Under the pieces are notes generated by a model. The model saw only the letters and a list, made by a program, of their open reading frames with translations, searched no databases and had not been told where the DNA came from. From Mycteria americana (Eukaryota > Chordata > Aves > Ciconiiformes > Ciconiidae): a stretch of 64,000 nt of DNA. Below, in pieces: positions 46,773 through 59,700 of the stretch. Every line of letters starts with the position of its first letter. Position 1 is the first letter of the stretch. A program made the translations under genes and the position numbers. The stretch covers positions 25,328,501 through 25,392,500 of the forward strand of contig NC_134373.1 of the NCBI RefSeq assembly GCF_035582795.1, in the 5' to 3' direction.

Positions 46773-46915
46773 GTAAGTGAAAAATACAAAGCTGGATGGA
46801 GGGAAAATATAAGGGAAACTAATTTTGAAAGAGGAAAATTGCTGTAGAGAACAGATAAGGGAAAAGAATACGAGAGAAAAGAGCAGGGAAGAGAAAAAGC
46901 ACAGTTCAGCGGAGA
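46750..46915 (+). repeat. Purine-skewed stretch
   Basis: About 165 bases in which A and G dominate on the plus strand (GGAAAA, GAGAAAA, AGGGAAGAG words). It directly overlaps the end of the candidate exon and keeps a frame open for about 108 codons by lack of stops in one frame; that frame has no ATG start. Confidence 0.5.
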
Positions 46916-49900
46916 GGCTGTGGCACGTGTGCCAGAGCATGGCACAGGAAGACACCTCCAGCTGCCAGGCCATCCATGGGGACTTGCATCTCCAACAAAA
47001 GGAGACTGAAGGCAGTATTCTGCAAGAACTCACTTTGGGGACTGCTAAAGTTCAGCAAGAATTAAAGGTTATTTTTACAAAAACAGTGGAGGGTTTTGGG
47101 GAACAGACGGGCAAGACCTCTGGGAAAGGCCTTGTTTTATATAGATTGTGAGAGGACAAAAGGTACTCGTGAGGCAAATTTGGCAGTTATCTTTGCCTCT
47201 TAAATGGTGCAGCCATATTGTGAAACTGTAGATAAAGTTACAGAGGAAGACTGCTCAGAATTGAAGACTTTGCCATTTCTTTTTATTTCTTGTAGATTAT
47301 ACATCTGTTTTCTTATTACACTGAAACTAGAGTAAGTGCAAGGACTTCCTGAACACACTCTTGTGTGTGACATGGCGATGTTGCTATTCTTTTTGATATT
47401 TTATGTGTTCAGAAATTCTCTTATCCCGATAGGTCTGGCATGAATCTGAATCCAAGAAAATATACAGTATAGCAAAGACGAAATGGAGTTAGCAGCTACT
47501 TAGCAGCCAGAATATCACTATACTGTATCACACACTACTCCTGGCAAAAGTGGCTAAACAGAAAAAAAAATCGGAAGGCATCCATCTCAATGCAAAAAAT
47601 TAGAAGAGTATGCATGGAAAATAGAGTTCAGTTGAAATTATACAGTATATCAGCCAGAGTGAAACTTTGAATTTATAGCAACATATTTTCATGTCTTTAA
47701 ACTTTACAGAGAGACACGTGCTTTCTTATATTAAAGTTTTCATCGTTCATTTGTGCTGTTTGTACTATGCCAGAACACTTAGTGTCCAAGCACGCTGTTC
47801 TGGTCATGTGTCAGTCAGCTCAGAGGCTAAGGTCCATCCTAGCAGCCTGAGTGGGTCTGGTGTTATTTCTGGACTAGAAATAACATTCCAGCCTGCTTTG
47901 GTGAGCGGAGAGGTGGGCTTTCTATTTAGATTAAGATCACTTGGAGCGAAAAGCAGGTCCAAGAGAAGGTTTGAAGTGCTAAAGTCACCACCAGAGAATA
48001 GCATTTTCCGTTCCTATAAGTGAGATGGGATGATTTGTATATTTTAATCCAATTTTTTCATGAAGTGGCCAGAATCGCTCTCACCTGTGCTGTGGCCTTT
48101 GGATGTGGTGGAGATCATGATATTACAAAGGGGTAACACACACCGCTTGTATTTTTCTGTTGCAGTCTACTCCTGTGGAGCAACACCGCCCAAAAAAGGG
48201 CTTTAGTTTTATGGAGAAGGAGTCACAAATAATAAATAGTGATTTTGCACTTTGAGTATGCTATGCTGAAGCCATAACTACATCTGACCAAGAGAAGATC
48301 CTTTTTATTTTGTTCAGGTTTTAATGTCTCTTTTTTGTAGCTTTTGGTTTTGTTTCTTTTTGTTGTTTTTTAATCATTGGTTGTATGGTGATGTTAGCCC
48401 TCAAAAAATGATAAAATCCCAGAGTTTTGCGGCATATAGTTTCATCCCGCATCTCTCTCGTGTGCAGTGATCCTCTGGGAACGGTGTTTGGCATCTAGTT
48501 CCTTTATTCTGACAGCAGGGATCTTTGAGAGGTAACTGCTGTGCAAGCACTGTGCACAATGCTAGCACAGCGAGCACTGGTGGAAGGCCAGGTATAAGGA
48601 TTTATTAGGTATTCTGGAATAATTATCCCCGAATAATTTCAAGTGAGCAGAGCTTTCTTCTTGAATAAGAGTACCATTGTCCAAAACAGCTTAATCCACT
48701 TTCAAAGCCAGCTAAACAAGAAAAGGCATTCTTACTCTGAAATATGATTGCCTTCTCATGGCGTTACTTATAAAGGTTGTTATATTTTAAACTGTTAATC
48801 TGCTACAATTTTTATACATACATGAGGCTTCTGTTCCTATTTCTTTCCAGGACGAAGCCTTAAAGGTGTGATGATACTGAAGTAAACACACTGGAGTGTC
48901 AGAGAGTAAAAGCTATCAAAGGTGCAGAATATTGATGCTAACAAGGTTTAGAGCTTGTCTACACTTAAAAAATATAATGGAATTTATAAGGAAATACTTT
49001 TCTGGAATTATTGAGCATTACGAAATCCCATGTAGATGTTCACATATCTACAGATCCATATCAGGGGTTATTTCTGAGTACTTCTGGTAAATTTCCAAAT
49101 GTAGACAAGACTTAATGAAGCTGACTTGATGTGCTAAACTCATGTCAACTAAAGCTCTATTAACTTTATTGTCCGCTAATTAATAATTTTAATAGTTTTA
49201 ATTATATGACTAAATCCAGTAATACCAGAAGTACATAAATGCACAATGAATATTTATTCACTTCAGTAAGTGAGCATTTTGCCTGCATGCAGTATTCAGG
49301 ACTGGGCTCCAGAGTACTTAGCAGAACACAGATGAGATTCCTCTGCGTTCTTTTTGATGTCTCCTTTCTTGAAAATTATAAGTACTGAAGTTACACAGGT
49401 ATCTTGAATTTAATTTTAAATTGAAAGGTTTCTAGGATATGCAGTAGTGCAAAACACAAGTAATTACAGGAACGTGTGTATCATAATTATATTTACACAT
49501 TTGTATTAAATAGTTTTATAAATAAAAAGTTGTTACACAGAAGAATAGATATGAAGTTGCTTAGCTTTAGAAAAAACACATTTACAATGATGTATACATA
49601 TACATATATTTAATTTAATTACACTAAGTGTTGGCATGAGAGACCAACTCTGCTCAGTTATAGCCCTCCAATTAAAACTGGAGGGGAATGGAGTTAAATA
49701 AGTAACGCTGAGTAGAGTTTGACTCTAAATACAGAAAAAACTCAGTTGCAGTCTGTAGCATATTCTACTTTTGTGACCCTTAGAGACTTCAAAGAGAATT
49801 GTACATTTACATCCCAGGGCAGAAATTGGCTGTGTGCTTGGAAGCATGAAATCTCTCAAGGTAATACTTCATAACTATGGAATGTATCCCATGACTGATA

Positions 49901-52900
49901 TGTAGCTAAGAACTGAGAATCAAATTACACATTAGAAATACTTGAAATTAAATATTTTTCTAGTAAAAAAGAGCATTATGCTGGGTAAACAATATATGTT
50001 TTCTTTTTCTAGAGATGCATTGGAGCATAAATATATGAAGCATTTAAATATGTATATTTGTATTTCCTGCTTTCTTTTAAAATTTAGTTATATTTCTTTA
50101 AGAAATAATTTTTTTCTTGAGTTCATTCATTGGAGTTTTACGTTTGACTCTTGTAAGTATCTATTTTTAGTTTCTTTTTACATTTTTCTTTTCTTTACTC
50201 CAATTAAGTCTGGAATTTCTGATCTTAAGCAATTGATTTCCAAACATACAGACTTGTTTCAGCAAGGAAGGAGCAAACATCTTTAAATTCTTATTGGTGT
50301 CTGCACAGACATATGCACTAAGGCGTTCTCAGTGGTCTTTTATTAAAAAAAAAAAGTTACTGAAAACAAAAAAGAAATTGGTGAACTTTGTTTTCCATAT
50401 TAGTGCATCTAAGACCGACAAGAATTACCTGGCTATTCATTTTCACAGTGGCCCAGACCCTTGCAGGTACAGACAAGCTGGTTTGTTCTCAAGCGGACGT
50501 ACCTTCTGTAGCGTCAACTCCATGCACTTTTCCTGAATCCACTCCCAGTACAAACCGAAGCCCTATACTGGTCAGGTTTAATGGGGGGTGTTGAACTCCA
50601 TCCAGCTCGTCATCTTCCCATGATACTCCTGCCTGCCTAGAGCGTTGTTGTGCCAGGTGGGGAAGGTGATGATCACGACTTTGGCTAAGCAGCTCTCATA
50701 GGTGGGGAGACCCTTTTCTGTTGCTGAGGATTTGCTGAGGATCCAGCCAAACGTGCGGAGAGCAAATTCATGTGGGAAATAGAAAAGGATATTTATTTGA
50801 AATAAAAGAAACAGTAAAGGAAATGCAGATTTTCTTATCTTTGTTATTTTACCTGAGGTTCTGTTCACATGAGCCCAGGTCATCAGGAGGATTTTCTCTG
50901 GAAGCTGGGTTTGCCACTGCATGCAATAGACTACAAGGTACTTGGTAATTGATTTAGCTTATCAGTTATTACTCTTTATATTATTAAAGCACCCTGGCAG
51001 CCCTCCACACAGGTCAGGAATCCTTTGCACGAGGTGCGTGACTGTCACAGAGGACTTTCATGTCTCAGTGAAACACAGGAGACAAAATGGATTTAGGAGG
51101 GTATAAACAAACTGGGTAGGAGTAGTCTTTGTGTGATAATCCCTGGGTTTAAGATAGACTACTACTTTTTTGAAAACTTTGTTGCATAATGTGCATTCAA
51201 TATCCTGTGACTAATGGGTACTATTAGGGAAATCTCAATAGTTAGGGAGATAACGTCAGACTCGTTGGAGACCCGATAAAGAACAAAGCAACACATTAAT
51301 CTCATTGTCAAAAGAACTATATATACACCTCAGTTCCAACAAAGTGAGGTGTTAATTTTTGCTAATACTTAATTTCTATCAACTTTAACAACCTTCAGCT
51401 CTGTGTCACAATTCTTAAAATGCTTAATCATGAGAATAGCATTTGGAACTATTCATGTAGTTAAGAATATTCACATGATTAAAAATTTGAAGTTCTATCT
51501 GACTTCTGCAGATCACGTCTGAAGTATTTTGCCTGTCTTTACCATAGCTCTGAATTGTCTAGATTCTGACAAACACATCGATAAAAATGTAGGTGTGTTG
51601 AACTTTGCATAAGTTTTTGGACATATCTAGTTGGGGTTGGAGAAATACTATACTGGTTATTCTGTTATGTTGCAAAACAAAAGCCAGTTACAAAAAGCAC
51701 ATCTTGCAGTACTCATCCCCAAAAAGGGATTTCACATGAAGACTATGCATTTGTATGAAATCTGATGGACATTTCTTCAGTGAATTTCACTGTCCTGCTG
51801 AGCATAAAATACAGAAGCACTTACATAATAGAAACTTGGAACACTGTAAATTATGTCCTTTGAACAATAAATGAACTTTCTTCTTATATTGAACTGAAGT
51901 TTAGGAATGTAGTGTTCTTTGTCTCATAATTGTCTGCCTACACGCACCCAGTCTGCACTTCTAATAACAACTTGCTGTTGAAGGAGCACACATCTCCCTT
52001 ATTTTTGGCCTCAACTGTATATTTCTGTAGTGGAAGATGTCTTTACATTAACAAAAATAACTTCATAATGATTATACCTTGGAGTTAATAGTGCCAGTTT
52101 TACATTATTATATGCATACATACTTGTTAGAACATGAATGATATTTTCAGAGTAACCATACAGTTTGTGGAACTATTAAGTGTTTATGGCTCCATTAAAA
52201 TATTCAACAACATGTTTGTTGGATATGCCCTTTTTTTCTTATTAATCTAATATTGCCATTTGTTAGGCTGTGATGAATAAGTTCTCCAGACGAGCTAACA
52301 AAAGATAACAGATCAGTTCTCTGCCCAGGAGAACGACACCATGTAAACAGAGTATTAGGCCAGGGCTTTAGAGGACAACCCATCATTCTGCAACAGAAAA
52401 AGGTCAGCCCGGTATGATGTCCCTAACTGTGGTTCAGTACAGGTAAACATAAAACCATAAAGAAAAGCAATTGTCATTTAAAGCTAAGCGTAAAAACCAT
52501 AAGCTTCATTATCGTGCTGATCTGGATGAACCTTAAACAATGTTTACAGTAAGGTTTGGAGAGTTGCCTAGCACTGGAGTATACACAATTAAACAACATA
52601 GCTGAACTTTTCTTTCATGTCAGCATACTGCTAAGAAGACCTCCATTGTACTCATATGACAGTCGTTCCTGGAACTTAGAACATAAACAGGAATAGAGAA
52701 CATTCACTTGTAATTCTGTCCCATGGTAGCTGAGTGCATCAAGGGGCATAACTGCATTTTCACCTATACAGCTTAAGAAGTAAATTAGACCTATAAAATA
52801 ATGGTAAGAGCATAGCAAAGCATGAACGCAATTCTGACAACATGTGAATGTGTACCTGAATTTGGTAGTTGCAAGTGTGGACTAATAGTTACTTAACATA

Positions 52901-53794
52901 CTGCAAAGTTAATTTTGATTATTTTTGCGCACCCTTATTTCTGTGACTAATAAGCATCTGTATACTCATCCTTGCTTGGTATAGTAACCCACGAAAAGCA
53001 AACACAAATTACTGAAGGAATAAAGGAAAACTAAAGCAACAAGCCAGTTGGTAGACTTTGAAAGTGGATAACCTGAATTAGAACTGCAGTTTGGCATGCC
53101 ATTAGTCTCAGAAATACTTGTGTTTCACATTATAACAGTAGGAATTTCCAGAATAACCTATATGATTTCATATTTGTTCTAGTTATTTTTAATTTTTATT
53201 TTAAAATAAATTATTTTGGATAACACTTTTGTGTACGTATACATCATAAAAGTTCTTGTAGTGCTTGTAACTAGTGTTATTTCATTAACTTGCTGCACTC
53301 AGTTTCTATTAAGCTGTTTATTTTATGTAGAGACTATATCTGAATGAACATTTTAAATGAAAAACTGTTAATATTAATGGCTGTATGTAAAAATGGAAGT
53401 TAATGTAGGCTATGAATTTAAATGTGCAGTATATGACTTGTTTAAATCTAGGACAATTAACTAGGTTGTATGCAGTTGATGACACTGCAGAAAGATGAAC
53501 ACTAATTGTATTGTATATGAAAAATGCTCTGAACTTTCGTCAGCACCCAGAAGAGAAGAACAGTTCAAAGCTTATGAACAAGTTATAAACATAAATGCTT
53601 CAAATAGACAATGTTTTCTTTCAAATATTCTTTTTTTTAATCGAGACCTCTTGACCTTTGCTTTCTTTAGGAATAATACTAATCCTATGCAATTTCAAAT
53701 AATCACAACAGTCACTCATCAGAGATTAAAACAGGTTTTTGTAGTATTCATAGACTTGAAATTAAAATGTTTAAACTATACATTATCTTCACTT

Positions 53795-53822
53795 TCACTG
53801 AGCAGTTTTTACTGCTCAGTGA
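53795..53822. repeat. Perfect 12-bp hairpin with TTTT loop
   Basis: TCACTGAGCAGT and its exact complement ACTGCTCAGTGA are separated by four T. A perfect 12-base stem with a 4-base loop is rare in single-copy intron DNA. It is too short for a microRNA precursor and is not followed by a T run like a polymerase III terminator. Origin unknown. Confidence 0.8.
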
Positions 53823-56235
53823 CCAAAAATTATTCATGCTATTGTCTGAAATTGCAGTTTATTACAGTTATGATAGAATAATTATATTCTACTCTATACT
53901 AGAGCTGATAGCAAGAGGAATAATCATCATTTCATGTTGTCAGACCCTCAATTCCTCAGTGCTGTCTATGCTGTAATAATTTTTTCAGTTTTAAAAAAAT
54001 GGCATCTCCTTTGTCTGGACAGATACTCAGCTGGAGAATGGTGACGTGCCAGTATTATTGCTTTAAAAACACAGAATTTAGGAATAGTGCATGGGCTCTT
54101 GTGTGAGCAGTAGATAAACAATTTAATTAGCAATCCTGCAGCATGTTTGCTAACAGTCTTAGGAAGTGCTCTTCCAAGCAGCCCCATCAAGAAGGTTTTT
54201 GTCTGTGAACGTACAGCAACTTTATTACCTTTGAAATACATTTTCTCAAATTACTGTCCTTTGAATTAGGCCTTTCTCCCAGATGCGATTGATATTACAT
54301 TGCCAACTATTGCCAGTACCTTTCCCTCATATTTTTAATACAAAAAAGTTCTTTCAATATCTAATGAGTCCTCGCTTTTTAAATTAGATGGGGTTTTGTA
54401 TGTCCTGGGAATCCAAAGAAAGTCCCTGGCTTGCAAAGTCAAATTAATAGTTGGTGCTCTAAGTACACAAATCAATGGATAGCAACTATGTAGACTGTGA
54501 GAGGAATTCATCGTTTGCTAAACACGCTTGGTGCACAGCTTTGTGCTTGTAGGCTGGGAACAAGCACCCTATGGGAACACTCTGGGTTTAGGCGGTGACT
54601 GGTATTTAGGTGTGCAAGAATTGTAGGCTGAGGAGAGTAAAAGGAAATGCTAAACCTAAAAGCACATGGCTGCTGCAAATCAGTAAAGTCACAGCTGTGT
54701 CCACTGTGGACTAGAGAGGCTTGCCTGCTAGCTTAGGTGGGGAGTTTTTTTGTTGATATCTGTGGGTAACTTCACCGGTATTTCCACCAATTTGAATGGG
54801 CTTATGCCCAATGAATAGAGAGATAAACTCTGAAAGCCACTACGGTTAGTTCACTTTCAATTGCAATTATCACATTTACTTTAAGATTGTAAGAATATTG
54901 TGCTACACTGCATGTCTTGTGGCTGTAAAATCTTAATGAAGTTTTAATGTCTGCTAATAGAAATCTACCTTCTCCTCACTGGCAGCATATTTTTCTTCTA
55001 ATAATACCTAGTGGCATGCATTTGTAGCTAGTCCCTCTGTGTAGTGGTGCCAGCCATCTCTGTGCAGATAAAGGGTTGTCACTGCTTCCATGATAAATTT
55101 GTATTAGCTAGGTTTAGAGCTAGACTATTTTATTTGTTATGTTAGCTCATGAACTGGGACTTCACTCAAAATGAGTTTATAGAAAACAGTTTGTACAAAA
55201 TACGTTTCTCTGATTTTTTTTAAATTGTAAAAGGAAGATAGCATCTTATTTGAGCGATACTTTTCTTTCAGCTTTGATTTAAATTAGCTTTTTAAAGTAA
55301 GCGAGAGGATGTCAGCTGATATTTCAAAATGTGGGCCAAATGTCTTCATGTTAGAATGATAATATGGCTGGATGAATTTTTTAAGGCGTTCACTCAAACA
55401 TTAGTAAGATAAGAGTTAAAACAATTATCAAAAGGTAAAACACAAATAAACTGCATCTTCTGGTAGATATTTTCTAGTGTATATTTGGATCCAAGTCATG
55501 TCAGTGTAAGGTGCTACACAAAGATGAGGTCCTATTTATGTCCCACAATAGGCCTTCAAATGATACATGAGTAATGCCCAAGCATTGCGTTGGTCCCCTG
55601 TCCAGATCCATGAACCAGTTTCACGGCTGTTGTGATTATCTCCGTAGACTTGAAACATCCAGTTGATATACATCCACGTCAAGCTCACTTCAGCTACACA
55701 AATCATTATTTCAGTGGAATTAACAGTCCCGTGTTGTACCCCAGAAAGTCAATTATATGTTCACTCAGTCTCATTCACTGTTTCCAGGGAAAACTAAAAT
55801 GCATTGTAGGCCTTTCTGTACAACACACCCAGATGTGCAGGTTTAATTTTGTGCAAGCATTCTTTATTTGCACAGTCCCTAACCACTGATGTGGCTGGAA
55901 TTAGATAAATGAGGAATCCAGATACAGATCACACAATAGGTTTCCCTCCTGGTCGTTGTCCCCATAAAATCTTGATGCTTAACCTATAAATTGTTTGAAT
56001 AGTTTTGGTGTTTTGTTTTAGATAAATTCTAAGTATGAATTGCCAGAATGATGCTGTCATAAAGTCTCACTATTTACTGAATTTACATGTCTTCATCAAT
56101 TCTTCCACAAATTTGTTGTTGTTTATTTTTTCATGACACAAAAAGCATGACAAAAAAGGCACGAGCCAGTTCAGCTTGTAGACATAAAAAAATACAAACC
56201 ACTGTAATCTATTAAGCTAACTATGGTATTAAAAA

Positions 56236-56745
56236 TTAACACCTCCAGAGTCCATGCTTCCTTTTTTTAACAAAAATGGATGTGGCGTGCACATGAAGCA
56301 ACATGAATTTGCAGTCAGAAAAAAGGACTATTAACAATAAACTTCCATGGATGCAGTCCTGAAGGACTTTCTTTCCAAATGTGTCCTGTTGTAAAGCACT
56401 GCGATTACTCATAGTAGTAAGGATTTGTTCTGGAACTTTACAGGGTTGCCACCCAACCATTTTGTGGCTCCCAAGATATGCAGACCTTTTATAAAACACA
56501 GAGGAGCCGAAGAGCAAATGGAAGTACTTTTTTATACGTAGCCTTGCCACTTCGGAGACGCCAGGACGTTTGGGCCTAATGGTGCCATCACATTTTAAGC
56601 AGAACTCTCTGGTGCTTTCACTAGCAAGTTCTACTTGAGAACTGACGGCAAGAATATGACCCCGGTGTGGTGTGTGCTGGCAGGCTGAGCGGTGGTGGGA
56701 GGCCAGCTGTGGAATGTGGGAAAACGGCTGAACTGCTGAAGTCAT
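56236..56745 (-). other. Antisense open frame of 169 codons in RBMS1 intron 1
   Basis: On the minus strand an ATG at 56745 opens 169 codons ending at 56236; the frame is open for 187 codons in all. The product has a basic middle part (FCLKCDGTIRPKRPG, then VARLRIKKYFHLLFG) and a hydrophobic stretch near the C-terminus (GSLLLIVLF). An AATAAA on the minus strand lies at 56127-56122, about 110 bases after the stop, and GC content is raised from 56.5 to 57.5 kb upstream. No family is recognised, the start context is weak, and one frame of this length in 64 kb is near what chance allows. Confidence 0.18.
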
Positions 56746-59700
56746 GCAGGGAATGTTAAATGTGTCTCCAGCTGGCAGGGAGCTGCGGCTTAAACACAAG
56801 CTCCGGGTCCTGGGTATTGCCGAGTGTTCCCGGCACCCTCAGCTCCTGCTGCCCTGAGCACGGCACCGATACGTGTCGCAAACGGATGAAGAAGAAAATG
56901 AAATGCCTCTCACCTTTTAGGGAGGTTTTAACGGCAAATGAAGCGAGTCAGTGAAGGCTTAAACTTTTTTACTATAAACTGTTACAGTAGCCCTACCCAG
57001 GCAGTGAGAAGTGCGGTTGAGGAAAGTTAATTCTGCAACTCTCAGTAGAGAGAAAAAGGGTTCTCATATTTTTCTTTTTTATTTCCTTGGGGTATATTCC
57101 TCTTAGAGAAAATGCAATTCATCCTTCTTTAACAACCCTCTAAATTAGCGGGGGTGTTCTCCAGCAACTTAGCCGACGAGTTCCAGTTTCACAGTAAAAC
57201 CAACAGGGGCAGGGACTGCTGCCTACCTGGCACGGCGAAGGGCAGAGGGAGAGTAAGTGGGAAATGCGTTGCACCCTTCTGGGTGGACAATTAGAATTTC
57301 CTCAGGTGCCCCGGTGTTCCTCAATTAGCAGGGCAGCTGCTGTGAATACCCCTAAGGGATACCTGCAGGTATTTTCACATGGTTTTCACATGCTGATATA
57401 AGCTCACTTCGTCTCAGCCCTGAGCTGAAGGGAAACCGTGCTGGGGAAATGCTTAACCTGAGCTGAGAAATCCTGCTGAGATACCAGCGAGGTGACTGCT
57501 GGTCCAAGGGCACAGGCCGTGTAATCCCAGGTCTACTGGAAGAAGACTGTGCAGACATACCCTATGTTGTCTAAAGGTATACTGAGGAAAGAGTTAGAGA
57601 GCATGACTAAAACTCAGAGGTAGCAAGTGTGTTACGAATAACATAGGAATTTATAGAGTACTATCTATTAAATATGATATAATCAACAGTAGCAAATGGA
57701 TTATTACGAACTGCAGCATATAACTGCCAAACCATTTAAGTTCCTAGTAACAGGCCTCATCTGGAAATTCCTTGATGCCTTCCTAAGGTTAATTTTATAA
57801 TAAGATTACAACTTTAAATCACCAAGAGAAAGCATTGATTGGCTGTTTTTCAGCTTTTGCTTAGCTAAAGGCTCCACCCAAGTAACTCTGGTCATAAGAC
57901 ATTTTCTTCTGTTAGAGTCATAACTCAGGATGTGTCACAAATGGCATTAACATTGAAACAGCAACGGGCTCTGCCTCCTTATTTCTAATCCTGACCACAA
58001 ACCTCTTGACTCTGGATCAGTAACAGAATGGAGGAACATGAGAAAAATGCATTTTTAAACTTCTCCTATGCAAGCAATAATTTAAGGAGTTTTAGAGATC
58101 AACTCTGATGAACCTTGCTGCACAGATTTCAGATGTTACTTTCCCCAGCTAACTGCACTCCTTCCACTGCCTAGCCTCTCCGACTCATATCCCTTCTCAG
58201 TGGAGGCAGCAAGGGGACATCTGCACGTGCCTCTGCTATTTCCTTGCAGGGTTTGACACTACCGCTCAAGTTCACTTTCCTTGATCATACAGCATCATAA
58301 ACACTGCTTCTTGAAGCAAGGTGTCCCCACCTTGGTAACTCCAGAAGGCTACCTGGGAACAGAGAAGAAAGTTTGCTGTAGGCAGCAGGTTAAAAAGGAA
58401 TACATCTGGGCCTGAAATAGAGCTTCATGGAAAAAAATCTAGTTGGGAAAGGGGGTGGGGACACAGCAGCCAAGGGAACACAGAAGTACTTCGCAAGCAC
58501 ATGAAAGCTCACCGTCCAGCCTTCTCCTCGGTCTGTCCTACGGGATTAAAATGCTTCCCACAGTCAGGAGGTGGAGTGCCTGTAAAGTAACCGTAGTGGT
58601 GCGGGAGGGTTGGGAGATGTGGGAAAAAAGGTTGCTGAGCTAAGATACCACACGCTGTACTTGGAGCAGCTGAGGCTCAAGCATTCCCTTCTGCTCACTC
58701 TGCTACTCAGGCGTTTTTGGCAGAAGAGCAAAAAGGACACCTGGAGGCAGCAATACCTCAAACTACTAGAGGAAGGCTTGCAAATGCTCATCTGCCAAAG
58801 CCTAACTTGTAGTAAGAACATTCATTCACTGCTCTCCAATAGTCAACAAACAAAGTTCTTGCTGTATGGTATCAATAGAAGCAGCTGGTGCAAGTAGCGG
58901 GTCTAAAGGAGATGAGCGGGAGACGAACGTTAAATGCTCGTAATTTGTGCTCAAGGTCTGCAGCTCGGTTCAGATCAGTATCCTATAATACAGAAGATGC
59001 ATTGTAAAACTAAAGCTGTGTTTTCAGATGTATTCTTTGGTAGCAGTACCAACTTTAACCATCCCTCTTTGTCTCCAGCCATTCTTTCTCCCCACATTAC
59101 CCCATCAACAATGCCAGCATAGCTGTTAGTGGGGCCATACAATGAAATAGATCTGGGAAGCGGTCCAGGTTAAAAATAAACAGCAAAAATGAATACCAGG
59201 AACAAGCAGGATAAGGGGGGAAACGTTTATGCTAGCACTGTTGCTGAAAGAAACTTATAAGAAACTTTGCACTAGTGAATTCTCATTGAGTATTGGAGAA
59301 AATGACAACTGATGATGGCAAAGTAAAACATCAGATCTATGTCCTGACAGTCTGAGAAGAGCAATCGTGATTATTATTTACCTTTATATCTTATGAAAGG
59401 GATTATATTAATGTGAGCTAGTATTCATTTATTACATAAATGTTATTGCCATGGAGAATATGGCCTAGTCAGGCCCCCTCTAATCTGTAAGTAAAAAAGC
59501 GGTTACAGAAGTTAAATATTAAAAATTGCTTTTGTGGTACAGTGGAGGAAAAAGTAATTGTGAAACTCAGACTAGAATTAGGGCGTTTCTGGAGAAAAGC
59601 CTGTGCTATAGTATTAGAGTATTTCAGTACTAGATTTTGTAGTCTTTGGTATAAAGTAGACCAACAGTCATGATAAAAGGCTAATTGAAATATATAAAGA

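Noticed and set aside
46825-47151. A 108-codon Glu/Lys-rich frame
   Set aside because: It begins with TTG and reflects the purine-rich stretch.
58610-58897. A 95-codon frame with a Leu/Lys-rich, helix-like product
   Set aside because: It begins with TTG, has no ATG near its start, no homology I recognise and no promoter or poly(A) context. It was attractive only because of its helical look.
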